The notes: generated from the letters alone by a model not told the origin. A stretch of 64,000 nucleotides of DNA from JABDQW01 sp942492025 (GCA_942492025.1 CALODJ010000001.1:186001-250000); one strand, 5' to 3'. Shown: positions 33,715 through 43,460, counted from the first letter of the stretch. A program made the numbers and translations.

Positions 33715-35652
33715 ATGAGTCTGCGTATAGTATTAGCAGCGTGTTTGCTGTCTCCTCTGGTCGCACACGGCTCAGTCAAGCCGCATCAGGAACTGCGTGA
33801 CATCTTTTATGGTGAGATTCTGTATCACGCCTATCAAGAAGACTATTTCGAGGCCATTTCACATCTTGATGTAGAGCTTGGGCAGCACCGCGGACTGGAT
33901 GAGCCAAAGCTGGACAGTTTTCATTGGCACCGTGGACAGGCCGAATTTGCTGTCGGTGATCTTGAACTTTATTACCGTATGCATCTGCGCGCAGGCCGTG
34001 CAATAGAAACCGTGTTGGCGAGTAATGTTGCTGAATCTGAACGCAACGAAGCCGCGTTTCGTCTGGCCCGTCTGTATTATCGTAAGCAGGAATATGTCAA
34101 CGCGCTGCATGCGATTGAACTGATCAAAGGTGAAGTACCAAAGAATATACTCAGTGATGAAGCATTTTTACGGGCACAGATCTATGTTTCTGTCGGCAAG
34201 TTTGACGAAGCGATCGAACTGTTGAAGTCACTTAACAGTGTGGTTAACAATGCATACGGCGGCTATGTAGAGTACAACCTGGCGATGGCTTATCTGCAAA
34301 CGGGACAGACAGAACGTGCAATTGCGACGCTGGATGATCTGGGCAAGGTCACGACCGATGACAAGGCGGTACTGGCACTTAAAGACAAAGGCAATCTGAA
34401 ACTCGCCAACTATTACCTTGATGAAGGCGATGCTGACAAAGCCGGCTATTATTTCTCGAGGATACGGCTTGATGGGCCGTTTTCCAACAAGGCATTGCTG
34501 GGAGCCGGTTGGGTAGAGGTAGCACGCAAAAAATTCGACCGGGCACTGGTACCCTGGAGCCTGTTGCACGACAGAGAGCACACTAATATCTCCGTGCAGG
34601 AAGCGATGATGGCGCTTCCCTATGCCTATAGCAAACTCGATGTACATGGCAAGGCGGCCATCATGTACGGCAAAGCTATGGATGTGTTCGCCAATGAAAT
34701 AGACAGCCTCGATGCTTCGATCAAGAGTATACGTGAAGGCAAGTTCCTCGCAGCACTCGTCAGCAAACAGGGTGAAAAAGACAAACACTGGGTCGTTAAC
34801 CTGCGCGATCTGCCAGATAGCCCTGAAACCCGCTACATCATGGACTTGATGGCAGCACACGATTTTCAGGAATCGTTAAAAAATTACAAGGATCTGGCTG
34901 ATCTCAGACAGCATCTGGCGACCTGGCTGCACAATCTGACCGTTTATGAAGACATTATTGAACTGCGGCGGCGCTATTACGAGCCCATGTTGCCCGATAT
35001 CGAGAAACAGTTCAAAAAACTTGATTCACGAATGCGTCTTCGTATCGAACAGCGTGATCGATTGAGCGAACGTATCAAATCGTTATTGATACTGCGCCGA
35101 CCAGAATATCTCGCGACTGCCGATGAACGAGCACTCATGGATCGATTGACAAGAATGAAAGTTGATCTTGAGGCTAATCCGGACTTCGCAACTGAAGACA
35201 TCCTTTACCGCATGAAACGCCTGTCCGGTGTGTTGGACTGGCGGATCAAGTCTGAGTTTGATCAACGACTGACCAGGGCATATAAAAACCTGACAGACCT
35301 TGACGGTGTGATCGATGATCTCAACAAGCAGTATCGCGCGTTTGTCCGCACTCGCCAGGCAGCGACACAGAGTTACGAAGGTTACACCATCCCCATACAG
35401 CAGTTGCGTACGCATTTGCTCGAAACCCAGGTCAAACTCAAGCGAATCATGGCCAGGCAGGGAAGGGTTCTTGAGCAGATGGCAATTAACGAACTCGACA
35501 AGCGTCGCAAACGCCTGGAGGAATACCAGATCAAGGCCCGGTTTGCGCTGGCGGAAAGTTATGACCGTGCGACCAAACAACAGGAAAAGAAACTACTCGA
35601 ACAGTCAGCCAAGACCAGTGAGTCGGGCATAGAGGAAAAGGCCGCGCCATGA
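33715..35652 (+). CDS. Periplasmic TPR protein with long C-terminal coiled coil
   Basis: The 645-residue product has a signal peptide (1-20, ending VAHGSV). TPR-like helical repeats fill about 30-330 (for example AFRLARLYYRKQEYVNALHA, YVEYNLAMAYLQTGQTERAI and KLANYYLDEGDADKAGYYFS). A charged helical region with heptads then runs to the end (about 400-640, rich in R, E, K and Q). It is likely a periplasmic scaffold. Similar TPR proteins accompany Glt-type gliding/envelope complexes. Its stop overlaps the next gene's start by 4 nt. Confidence 0.75.
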   Translation: MSLRIVLAACLLSPLVAHGSVKPHQELRDIFYGEILYHAYQEDYFEAISHLDVELGQHRGLDEPKLDSFHWHRGQAEFAVGDLELYYRMHLRAGRAIETVLASNVAESERNEAAFRLARLYYRKQEYVNALHAIELIKGEVPKNILSDEAFLRAQIYVSVGKFDEAIELLKSLNSVVNNAYGGYVEYNLAMAYLQTGQTERAIATLDDLGKVTTDDKAVLALKDKGNLKLANYYLDEGDADKAGYYFSRIRLDGPFSNKALLGAGWVEVARKKFDRALVPWSLLHDREHTNISVQEAMMALPYAYSKLDVHGKAAIMYGKAMDVFANEIDSLDASIKSIREGKFLAALVSKQGEKDKHWVVNLRDLPDSPETRYIMDLMAAHDFQESLKNYKDLADLRQHLATWLHNLTVYEDIIELRRRYYEPMLPDIEKQFKKLDSRMRLRIEQRDRLSERIKSLLILRRPEYLATADERALMDRLTRMKVDLEANPDFATEDILYRMKRLSGVLDWRIKSEFDQRLTRAYKNLTDLDGVIDDLNKQYRAFVRTRQAATQSYEGYTIPIQQLRTHLLETQVKLKRIMARQGRVLEQMAINELDKRRKRLEEYQIKARFALAESYDRATKQQEKKLLEQSAKTSESGIEEKAAP

Positions 35653-38600
35653 GATACAGGCTCTCGGCAGTTATCGTGATGACTGTTCATGGCATGACGA
35701 TAGCAGGCTGCGCAAGTTATGGCACGGAAGGGACGCTTGCGACGCTCAAAGGTGTTGAGCTTGAAATCGAGGAAGCAGTCATCGAGGGCAGTCTGGACAA
35801 GGCGCTGGAGAGTTATCAACGCTACCTCGATGAAACGCCGGAAACGGAAATGACACCGGAAGCAATACGCCGTCTGGCCGACCTGAAGATTGAGAAAGAG
35901 TACTCTGCGACCGCCGAGTTTGCCACATCTGCTACCGTAGTCGATGCCTCTGAAGTCGCAGCAAAAGCCTCTTCAGTAACAACTATGGCGTCGGCTGAAG
36001 CTGCATCAACTGTCCGCGTGAAAACACAATCCCCGGTAAAAGCGAATGACATAGCAGAGCCAGCGATGGAACTGCTCGATTCGAAACAGGCAGGAGCAGC
36101 CATCTTTGCCAGTGGAGACAGTGATGCCAGCAATGAATCGGGTGCTATCGCTGATGTCTCAGAATCTGAAAGAGCATTCAGTGAACGCGCCACGCGGCAG
36201 CAGAAAATCACGACTGAGCAATCAGTAATCGTCTCCCCGACCGGTAAGGCCGAAGATTTACAGGTCGCCGGCGCGATGGAGGCGATCGAATTATACCTGG
36301 GCCTGTTAAAGAAATATCCATTTTACGCACGCAATGACCAGGTGATGTATCAACTATCACGTGCCTACGAGGAGACTGGACAGATTGAGAAGGCCATAGC
36401 GACGCTGAATGTCATGGTGGAGAAATATCCGAATTCACGGCACCTGGATGAGGCGCACTTCAGGCGAGCAGAATATTTTTTCACACGCAAGCGTTTTCTC
36501 GATGCCGAAGAAGCCTACCAGGTCATTGTCAATATGGGCAGAGGCTCCGCTTTTTACGAACTGGCCTTGTACAAGCAGGGCTGGGCCTATTTTAAGCAGG
36601 AACTCTACGAAGAGGCGCTCAGAGATTTCATTGCCATGCTCGATTACAAGCTTGACGAGGGCTATGAGCTCGAACAAGTTGATAACAAGATCGAGAAAAA
36701 ACGCATCGATGATACCTATCGTGTTATCAGTTTGAGCTTCTCATATCTGGGCGGTGCCGAAGCGATTGTTGATTTCTTCAATAAAACCGGACCGCGATCC
36801 TATGAAGCCAGTGTTTATAGTCATCTTGGTGAGCATTATCTTGAAAAGCGCCGATATAATGATGCGGCGATGACCTATAACAGTTTTGTCGAGCGTAATG
36901 CGCTGCATAAAGTGGCGCCGTACTTCAATATACGCGTCATCGAAATCTACCTTAAAGGGGGATTCCCCAAACTGGTTATCGAATCCAAGAAAAATTATTC
37001 GACTACCTATGGGCTGAATGCGAATTACTGGAGATTTTACGATATCAAAGAATTTCCGGTCGTTCTGGCCTTCCTTAAGTCCAATCTGTCTGATCTGGCG
37101 GGTCACTATCATGCCCTGTATCAGGACAAACGTTTACGGAAACATAAAAAAGATAATTATGCTGAGGCCATACATTGGTACCGTGAGTTTCTGAAGTCTT
37201 TCCCGGAAGATGAACAGGCACCGGGATTGAATTACAGTCTCGCTGCCCTGATGCTGGAAAACAACGACTACAGAGGTGCAGCGCTTGAGTACGAACGCAC
37301 AGCATATAACTATCCCAGGCATGAAAAATCGTCCGAGGCCGGTTATGCTGCGGTTTATGCGTACCGTAAGTATCTGCAGGAAGCGCCACCCTCAGATCGT
37401 GTACTGGTCAAACGAGAAATTATTCGCAGTTCACTCAAATTTGTCGAAAATTATCCGGAGCATAAAAATGCTGCGGTCATACTATCGGCGGCGGCCGACC
37501 TGCTTTATGAGCTGAAAGATTACCCGCTCGCAGTAACCACAGGACGCCAGCTGCTCGAGCAATATCCCCGGGCCGAGAAAAAGCTGATCCGATCTGCCTG
37601 GCTGGTGGTGGCACATGCGTCATTCGATCTGACGAATTATGCAGAAGCGGAAACGGCTTACATCAATGTGCTGTCACTGACTGAAGAGAAACACGAGAGC
37701 CGGACCAAGTTAACTGAAAATCTTGCTGCTTCAATATACAAACAGGGTGAGCAGCAAAGAAAACTGGAAAAACATCGTGAAGCAGCCAGCCATTTCTTGC
37801 GAATCGGCAAAGTCACGCCTTCAGCCACAATCAGGCCAACCGCAGAATATGATGCGGCTGCGTCACTGATGACCTTGAAGGACTGGCCTGCTGCAGCGCG
37901 TGTACTGGTCGATTTTCGTCGACGCTATCCTGAAAATAAACTGCAGCCTGAAATAACCAAAAAACTCGCTATCGTCTATAAGGAAAACGGCGAGCTGGCC
38001 GCGGCAGCAGCAGAATTCGAACGTATAGAAGTGGAGACAGGCGACGATGCACTCAAACGTGAAGCACTGATTTCGTCAGCGGAATTGTATGAACAGGCAG
38101 AGAAGCTGCAAGATGCTGTGCGCGTTTACAAAAAATATGTCAGCGCGTTTCCCAGCCCTGCAGAAGATGCGATCGAAATGCGGCATAAAATCGCAGGTAT
38201 CTACCAGAAAACTGACAACCATAAAAAATACACGGCAGAGTTGAAAGCAATCGTCAAGGCAGATTCAATGGCCGGGAAAGAACGTACTGACCGCACGCGT
38301 TATCTCGCAGCAAACGCGGCATTGGAACTAACAGAGCCCGTATTGAATGCGTTTTATGACGTCAAACTGGTTAAACCTTTCAAGAAGAATTTATCCAAGA
38401 AAAAGGATCGTATGAAAGCCGCTATCGATCGCCTCAACAAGTTGATTGACTACGAGGTCAGCGAAGTCACATCAGCAGCGACCTTTAAACTAGCTGAAAT
38501 TTACTATCACTTTAGTCGCGCATTGATGGAATCTGAGCGACCAGAAAATTTAAATGATCTTGAACTTGAGCAATACAATCTTGTGCTGGAAGAACAGGCA

Positions 38601-38849
38601 TATCCGTTCGAAGAAAAGGCCATAAATGTTCATGAAAAAAATATTGAATTATTATCTATTGGTATCTATAACAAGTGGGTAGACAGGAGTATTGCAAAAC
38701 TCGCTGTATTGATGCCGGCACGCTACGCCAAGGCCGAGCAGGAAAACACGTTTATCGAGAACCTGTTACCACCTGGCCAGCAGCCAAAAAGCGTCGATAA
38801 GAAGCGCAAAGAAAGCCAGGCGGAAACCACTGCCATGATTAGGGATTGA
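35649..38849 (+). CDS. Large TPR lipoprotein of the envelope-motor operon
   Basis: The 1,066-residue product has a lipobox (MTIAGC, C21) and so should be anchored in the outer membrane. After an Ala/Ser-rich low-complexity region (about 75-200) come many TPR-like repeats spanning most of the rest: 'LSRAYEETGQIEKAIATLNV', HFRRAEYFFTRKRFLDAEEAY, YKQGWAYFKQELYEEALRDF and others up to about 850. A long helical C-terminus follows, ending in basic sequence. Such very long TPR lipoproteins form envelope-spanning scaffolds in Glt-type machines. It overlaps the previous gene by 4 nt (ATGA) and is 4 nt before the next. Confidence 0.8.
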   Translation: MRYRLSAVIVMTVHGMTIAGCASYGTEGTLATLKGVELEIEEAVIEGSLDKALESYQRYLDETPETEMTPEAIRRLADLKIEKEYSATAEFATSATVVDASEVAAKASSVTTMASAEAASTVRVKTQSPVKANDIAEPAMELLDSKQAGAAIFASGDSDASNESGAIADVSESERAFSERATRQQKITTEQSVIVSPTGKAEDLQVAGAMEAIELYLGLLKKYPFYARNDQVMYQLSRAYEETGQIEKAIATLNVMVEKYPNSRHLDEAHFRRAEYFFTRKRFLDAEEAYQVIVNMGRGSAFYELALYKQGWAYFKQELYEEALRDFIAMLDYKLDEGYELEQVDNKIEKKRIDDTYRVISLSFSYLGGAEAIVDFFNKTGPRSYEASVYSHLGEHYLEKRRYNDAAMTYNSFVERNALHKVAPYFNIRVIEIYLKGGFPKLVIESKKNYSTTYGLNANYWRFYDIKEFPVVLAFLKSNLSDLAGHYHALYQDKRLRKHKKDNYAEAIHWYREFLKSFPEDEQAPGLNYSLAALMLENNDYRGAALEYERTAYNYPRHEKSSEAGYAAVYAYRKYLQEAPPSDRVLVKREIIRSSLKFVENYPEHKNAAVILSAAADLLYELKDYPLAVTTGRQLLEQYPRAEKKLIRSAWLVVAHASFDLTNYAEAETAYINVLSLTEEKHESRTKLTENLAASIYKQGEQQRKLEKHREAASHFLRIGKVTPSATIRPTAEYDAAASLMTLKDWPAAARVLVDFRRRYPENKLQPEITKKLAIVYKENGELAAAAAEFERIEVETGDDALKREALISSAELYEQAEKLQDAVRVYKKYVSAFPSPAEDAIEMRHKIAGIYQKTDNHKKYTAELKAIVKADSMAGKERTDRTRYLAANAALELTEPVLNAFYDVKLVKPFKKNLSKKKDRMKAAIDRLNKLIDYEVSEVTSAATFKLAEIYYHFSRALMESERPENLNDLELEQYNLVLEEQAYPFEEKAINVHEKNIELLSIGIYNKWVDRSIAKLAVLMPARYAKAEQENTFIENLLPPGQQPKSVDKKRKESQAETTAMIRD

Positions 38850-38853
38850 TGTA

Positions 38854-39450
38854 ATGAAAATATCTGCAACTGTCCGTAAGGTTTCAACTATAGCTATAGT
38901 TATTTGCGCGCTTGCCGACATAACTGCATGTACGGTTCAGTCCGGTAAATCAGCCTCGATTAGAAAGGGTGAGAACGTGACTGTAGACAGCGAAGTAGAG
39001 CGTTCATTCGACCAGGCACTACAGCTACTGCAGGATCAACAATATGATGCAGCGGTTAGCCTGTTAATCAAGGTCATTGAGCAGGAACAAAGGCTGACTG
39101 CACCCTATATCAATCTGGCAATGGCCTACCGCCATAAAGGTGATGACAAACTGGCAGAAAAATATCTGCTGAAAGCACTGGAGATCGACCAGGCTCAACC
39201 GGTGGCTAATAATGAGCTGGGTATTATCTATCGCAAGCAGGGGCGGTTTAGCGATGCGAGAGATGTCTACAACAACGCGCTTGCCGAGAATCCTGACTAC
39301 CTTCCGGTCATCAGGAATTTAGGCATCTTATGTGATTTATATCTTCGTGATGTGCAATGCGCGCTGGAGCAATTTGAAAAATATCAGCAACAGGTGCCTG
39401 ATGATAAAACCATCGAGATCTGGATTGCTGATCTAAAAACGAGAAGCTGA
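38854..39450 (+). CDS. Small TPR lipoprotein
   Basis: The 198-residue product has a lipobox (DITAC, C26) and three TPR motifs (about 47-175): AVSLLIKVIEQEQRLTAPYI, NLAMAYRHKGDDKLAEKYLL and NELGIIYRKQGRFSDARDVY. It resembles PilF/Pal-type TPR lipoproteins in size and layout, which help localise outer-membrane assemblies. Being fourth in the operon it is probably the pilotin-like member of the machine (inference). Confidence 0.8.
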   Translation: MKISATVRKVSTIAIVICALADITACTVQSGKSASIRKGENVTVDSEVERSFDQALQLLQDQQYDAAVSLLIKVIEQEQRLTAPYINLAMAYRHKGDDKLAEKYLLKALEIDQAQPVANNELGIIYRKQGRFSDARDVYNNALAENPDYLPVIRNLGILCDLYLRDVQCALEQFEKYQQQVPDDKTIEIWIADLKTRS

Positions 39451-39464
39451 AACGACGAGTTGGC

Positions 39465-39731
39465 ATGAAAATATTGATCATCATATTTGCTCTATTGATC
39501 GCGTCTATGCCTGTGATCGCTGAAGAAGACGTCAAGGAGTTGTCGGGCATTTCAATTATTGGCAACAAGGAGGCTCCCAAGTCACTGTATATAGTGCCAT
39601 GGAAAAACTCGGAAGTCGGTGTTGAAACCAGCCTGAAATCCGGACTGTTGGATGAAAGTAGCAGCTTAATTGATAAAGAAGTGTTTTTGCGTGAGCTCGA
39701 TTTTTACGAGCTTACCCAGATACCGCAATAA
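39465..39731 (+). CDS. Small exported protein of the envelope-motor operon
   Basis: The 88-residue product has a signal peptide (1-18, ending PVIAEED). The mature part of about 70 residues has ELSGISIIGNKEAPKSLYIV and a helical C-terminal end. No domain was recognised. It is retained between a TPR lipoprotein and ExbB (14 and 28 nt away), and a KELSGISIIGNKEAPK-type strand could be a contact with the TonB-like protein, but this is guesswork. Confidence 0.65.
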   Translation: MKILIIIFALLIASMPVIAEEDVKELSGISIIGNKEAPKSLYIVPWKNSEVGVETSLKSGLLDESSSLIDKEVFLRELDFYELTQIPQ

Positions 39732-39759
39732 AAAATTACCAGTATAAGAGGATAGTAAG

Positions 39760-40425
39760 ATGGGTTTTCTAGAATCGATTGTCAGTTTTTTCCAGACAGG
39801 CGGTATTTTCATGTACCCCATACTGATCGTATTCGCGATCGGTGCTGCAATCTCAGCAGAACGTTACATCAAACTTCATTTGATAAGGAGGCAAAACCGC
39901 AAGATCTGGGGCGATGTGCACCCGATACTTGAACAAGGTCATTTTGATCAAGCGCGCGGTGTCCTGAAAGAAGATGATTCAGCGATTGGTGGCCTGCTCA
40001 ACATGGGCCTTGCACGACAGGGATCGGTACGCCGGCGTGATGACATCGAAATCGCGATGGAAGAGAGCATGATGGAAATCATTCCCCAACTCGAAAAGCG
40101 TACACCCTATGTGGCGTTGTTGTCGAACATTGCTACGCTGCTTGGTCTGCTCGGTACAATCATGGGACTGATAGAGGCTTTTACGGCGGTGGCCAATGCA
40201 GATCCTGCTGAAAAAGCTGACCTGCTGTCAGCCAGTATTTCTGTCGCCATGAACACAACGGCTTTCGGCCTGATGGTAGCGATTCCCTTACTCATTGTGC
40301 ACGCTACACTGACATCCAAAACTTCGGAAATTGTCGATAGCCTGGAAATGGCCTCGGTAAAAACGCTCAATCTGATTGCGGATTTTGCCAAACGTCAGGC
40401 TGAACTGGCTTCGAAGAATGGCTAG
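39760..40425 (+). CDS. MotA/TolQ/ExbB proton-channel protein
   Basis: The 221-residue product has three transmembrane helices (about 14-36, 120-145 and 165-187) and the family motif LLGLLGTIMGLIEAF plus SVAMNTTAFGLMVAIP. It is the stator-type component that forms a proton path with the two ExbD-like partners encoded next. It lies 28 nt after the small exported protein gene, with a good AGAGGATAG site before ATG 39760. The next gene starts inside its final codons (8-nt overlap). Confidence 0.93.
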   Translation: MGFLESIVSFFQTGGIFMYPILIVFAIGAAISAERYIKLHLIRRQNRKIWGDVHPILEQGHFDQARGVLKEDDSAIGGLLNMGLARQGSVRRRDDIEIAMEESMMEIIPQLEKRTPYVALLSNIATLLGLLGTIMGLIEAFTAVANADPAEKADLLSASISVAMNTTAFGLMVAIPLLIVHATLTSKTSEIVDSLEMASVKTLNLIADFAKRQAELASKNG

Positions 40426-40915
40426 AAGAAGGCATCACTACAAGCGGTTTGACAAAGAGCCGCCTGAGTTGAACATTACATCATTCCTGAATCTGATGGT
40501 TGTTCTGGTGCCTTTTCTGCTGATTACGGCGGTGTTCTCACGTATTACTATCCTCGAACTGAACCTGCCGACAGGTGCCGGTGATGCAAGTCAAGCAGAC
40601 AAGCCCAAACTGACGGTTGAAGTCATTGTACGCGATAAGGGGCTGGAGATTGGTAATGGCAAAACGATAATCGCGCGATTCCCCAAGATTGAGGAAGAGT
40701 ACGATGTCAGGACCCTGTCTGAATATCTGATAAAAATAAAGTCGAAAAATATGGATAAAAAGGATGCCACTGTTTTGATGGAGCCTGAGATCGAATACAC
40801 CAGTCTTGTGACGATTATGGACGCAGTTCGCGTTGCCGAGGTGGTCCAGGGTGATAATCCTGAACTTCAGGAAATCGAACTGTTTCCGAGTATTTCCATA
40901 GGGGATGCGCCATGA
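40418..40915 (+). CDS. ExbD/TolR-like protein lacking the conserved Asp
   Basis: The 165-residue product starts at ATG 40418, overlapping ExbB by 8 nt. It has one N-terminal transmembrane helix (about 20-40) and a periplasmic domain. Where ExbD/TolR proteins have an Asp in 'P.iDv.l.Ll.fF', this one has SFLNLMVVLVPFL, so the position is N25. The proton-conducting Asp is thus missing. The periplasmic part (LTVEVIVRDKGLEIGNGKTI) keeps the ExbD fold. Its stop overlaps the next gene start (ATGA, 40912-40915). Confidence 0.85.
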   Translation: MARRRHHYKRFDKEPPELNITSFLNLMVVLVPFLLITAVFSRITILELNLPTGAGDASQADKPKLTVEVIVRDKGLEIGNGKTIIARFPKIEEEYDVRTLSEYLIKIKSKNMDKKDATVLMEPEIEYTSLVTIMDAVRVAEVVQGDNPELQEIELFPSISIGDAP

Positions 40916-41412
40916 AACAGAACAGACGCATAAAGCGCATGGCGCGATCATCGAAGCAGAAAAAAGCCAGTTTGAACCTGGTTTCGCTGATGGATGTTTT
41001 CACCATTCTGGTGTTTTTCCTGCTGGTAAATTCTTCTTCCAGTGATGTCATGGAGCCGCCGAAGAATATCGCGCTGCCAGAATCGGTAGTCGATTCGAAA
41101 CCACGTGAAACGGTTATCGTCCTCATAACGGAAGATAACGTACTGGTACAGGGTGATGTTGTGATGACGACAGCAGAAGTGATCGAATCCAAGGATGCCA
41201 TCATGGAGCCGATAAAACAGCGTTTGCTCGACCAGCAGAAAAAAGTTATCGGTATCAAAACCAAGGTTATCGCACAAAGCAAGGAAGTGACTGTACTGGC
41301 ACATCGCAGCTTGCCGTTCAAGCTACTCAAGAAAGTCATGGCCAGCTGTACCAGTGCGGGGTATGGAAAAATTTCACTGGCTGTCGTTCAAAAAGCAACT
41401 CAGAGCGGTTAA
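40912..41412 (+). CDS. ExbD/TolR-like protein with conserved Asp
   Basis: The 166-residue product has a basic N-terminus, one transmembrane helix (about 24-40) and the motif SLNLVSLMDVFTILVFFLLV, in which D28 is the conserved proton-carrying Asp. The periplasmic part has the typical 'VIVLITEDNVLVQGDVVM' strand. Together with the Asp-lacking paralogue it should make a heterodimer inside an ExbB pentamer. It starts in the previous gene's stop and is 6 nt before the TonB-like gene. Confidence 0.92.
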   Translation: MKQNRRIKRMARSSKQKKASLNLVSLMDVFTILVFFLLVNSSSSDVMEPPKNIALPESVVDSKPRETVIVLITEDNVLVQGDVVMTTAEVIESKDAIMEPIKQRLLDQQKKVIGIKTKVIAQSKEVTVLAHRSLPFKLLKKVMASCTSAGYGKISLAVVQKATQSG

Positions 41413-41418
41413 CAGGTT

Positions 41419-42786
41419 TTGGCCAGCAATAACATCACAGAACGCCAGCAGGACATCAATCGCAAGATTGATGAAACCTATGAAGAGCTGGCCAGAAATG
41501 AAGACGCCCAGAAGGCTATCGATGAGGAATTAGATGCCTTACTGGTAAAGCGCAACCACTATTCCTTGCTGGGCGAAATCACCGATCGTCTGGAGCAGCT
41601 GAACAAAGACGGGGAGGCAGAACTGTTCTGGGGCGATGACTATGATCACGCCGCTGCCAATGAGTTCGCACAGCGTGCTCGAACCCGAATCATCGATTAT
41701 GAAACCCGTGTTGCTGAATTACAGGTCCGACAAAATGCAGGACAGGAGGATATCCAGGGCCTTTCTGCGCGTGTCAATATACTCACTGAAGAAAGTCTTC
41801 AGCTGGAAGAATATGCCGAGGATTTGAAACACGAATTCGTCGTTGAACGCGACATGGAGCCACTGCCGTATCGCCCAATGGTCATGCCGTGGACAAGTCA
41901 GGGTGAGGATGAAAATCGCTTTCGCCGAATCCTGCTGATCAGCCTGTTTCTGTCGATACTGCTCGGTTACCTGATCCCGTTATGGGAAATAGCGATTCCT
42001 GATCGCAACGAACCGGTGAAAATACCGGAGCGAATGGCGCAGCTCATCATCGAGAAAGAGCCGCCGCCTCCACCGCCGCCACCAAAGCAGGCAGAGAAGA
42101 AGCCGGAGGAAACGCCCAGGGACAAAAAGCCGAAAGAAAAGGCGCCCAAGCCCAAGACCGAAAAAGCCAAGGTGGCACGCAAGAAAGCGGAAAGCGCAGG
42201 TTTGCTCGCGTTTAAAGACAATTTCGCTGACTTGATCGATACCGCGTCAGAAAAAAAACTGGGCGCCAAGGCGCGAATCAGCAACCAGGGCAAGACCGCA
42301 AAGAAAACGACACGATCGCTCGTTACTGCCCAGGCAACGGCAGGAAGCGGTGGTATCAGTACAGCATCTCTGAGCAGAGATGTGGGTGGTGCTGGCAAGG
42401 GTATCAAGGGCGTCGGTTTTGAGCGTGTTGAATCGGCGATAGGTACTGACTTCTTTGGTGAAGAAAGACCGTTAAGTGATGGACCTGGGCCATCGCGTAC
42501 TGATGAAGAAATACAGATTGTATTTGATCGCTACAAGTCAGCACTCTATCGAATATACAACCGTGAACTGCGCAGCAACCCTGCCTTACAGGGCAAGATG
42601 GTGTTGCGTTTGACGATCGAGCCGGACGGTACTGTGTCAGCCTGTAAACTGGATTCAAGTGACATGGAATCACCTGCGTTGGAGGGAAGAATTGTCGCGC
42701 GCGTACTGAAGTTCAATTTCGGACCTAAAGAAGGGGTGCCGCCTGTCACTATCCTGTATCCCATCGATTTTCTACCAGCTTCGTAA
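41419..42786 (+). CDS. TonB-like energy transducer with AgmX/PglI C-terminal domain
   Basis: The 455-residue product has a long cytoplasmic coiled coil (about 1-140), one transmembrane helix (171-189, ILLISLFLSILLGYLIPLW), a periplasmic proline run (IIEKEPPPPPPPPKQAEKK, 215-222) and a Lys/Glu-rich linker. It ends in a TonB-like domain (about 365-455: FDRYKSALYRIYNRELRSNP, GKMVLRLTIEPDGTVSACKL and VARVLKFNFGP), which is the AgmX/PglI type. The coiled-coil N-terminus is much longer than in classical TonB. The start is TTG 41419, with AGG close before it. It should transmit ExbB/D energy to an outer-membrane partner. Confidence 0.85.
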   Translation: MASNNITERQQDINRKIDETYEELARNEDAQKAIDEELDALLVKRNHYSLLGEITDRLEQLNKDGEAELFWGDDYDHAAANEFAQRARTRIIDYETRVAELQVRQNAGQEDIQGLSARVNILTEESLQLEEYAEDLKHEFVVERDMEPLPYRPMVMPWTSQGEDENRFRRILLISLFLSILLGYLIPLWEIAIPDRNEPVKIPERMAQLIIEKEPPPPPPPPKQAEKKPEETPRDKKPKEKAPKPKTEKAKVARKKAESAGLLAFKDNFADLIDTASEKKLGAKARISNQGKTAKKTTRSLVTAQATAGSGGISTASLSRDVGGAGKGIKGVGFERVESAIGTDFFGEERPLSDGPGPSRTDEEIQIVFDRYKSALYRIYNRELRSNPALQGKMVLRLTIEPDGTVSACKLDSSDMESPALEGRIVARVLKFNFGPKEGVPPVTILYPIDFLPAS

Positions 42787-43460
42787 TTGCAATTCGTACT
42801 TACAGGTGTAAGGCTGATGCATAGTCAAAGTACTTCATTATGCGATTACTTACTGTCATCGGCCCGCAGACGCAGGATCAGTACGATGACTGTTCTGCGG
42901 TCCGTCACCACGCGGGATAACAGTCCGGATACTCCTGTCATGCCCGTGGCGTTTAATCCCGGTAAAGGTGTGAGGATGAAACAGCATCCGGAACATCCCT
43001 TTCGTCGGAAAAATCACAGAAGAGTTTTCGCCTTGTCCTATACTCTTTAAAGGCTATACCCTGAGGTGAGCCTGTAACTGAACTAATGGATTTGAAGTTT
43101 ACTGGAGCCATACGAACAACCGGTTACTCTCGTACAAGGGGGGGGCTCATATCACTTCTCTTCCATCAGGTCGAAGATACTCCTGAATTCGTCATCGATA
43201 TCAGGTGTTGAATCTTCGGCCTTGCCAAAATAAATCAATAAATACATACAGCCTTAAATGAAATCGATGGATGCAAAGCATTAATCGATACGCAAATCCT
43301 AAATGAACCCGATTGATGCACGGCATTGATCGATACACAAAAATCCAAAATGAAATCAATTGCCGAGCAGCAGTTGATACGCAAAAACAAAAAACAGAGA
43401 TGTTCATTACGGGGAAATTCCTAAATTCTCATGCGGCCGATACATTTAATGTCAGGCTTT
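42787..43460. other. Intergenic region before the giant surface-protein gene
   Basis: A 674-nt gap separates the motor operon from the giant genes. It holds a G8 run at 43138-43145 and a three-unit tandem repeat at 43252-43388. A 87-codon open frame (42787-43050) starts at TTG with no ribosome site and shows no domain. No hairpin terminator for the upstream operon was recognised. Confidence 0.55.
43252..43388. repeat. Three imperfect tandem repeats (46, 47 and 44 nt) upstream of the giant gene
   Basis: The units start at 43252, 43298 and 43345. They share the order 'CC(T)TAAATGAAATCGAT...GATGCA...GCATTGATCGATACGCAAAA', with the third the most diverged. Each carries ATCGAT-like palindromes. 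They end about 72 nt before the ATG at 43461, where a regulatory protein could bind. Confidence 0.75.

Noticed and set aside
42787..43050. 87-codon plus-strand frame after the TonB-like gene
   Set aside because: Starts at TTG directly after the stop, no ribosome site, basic composition without domain.
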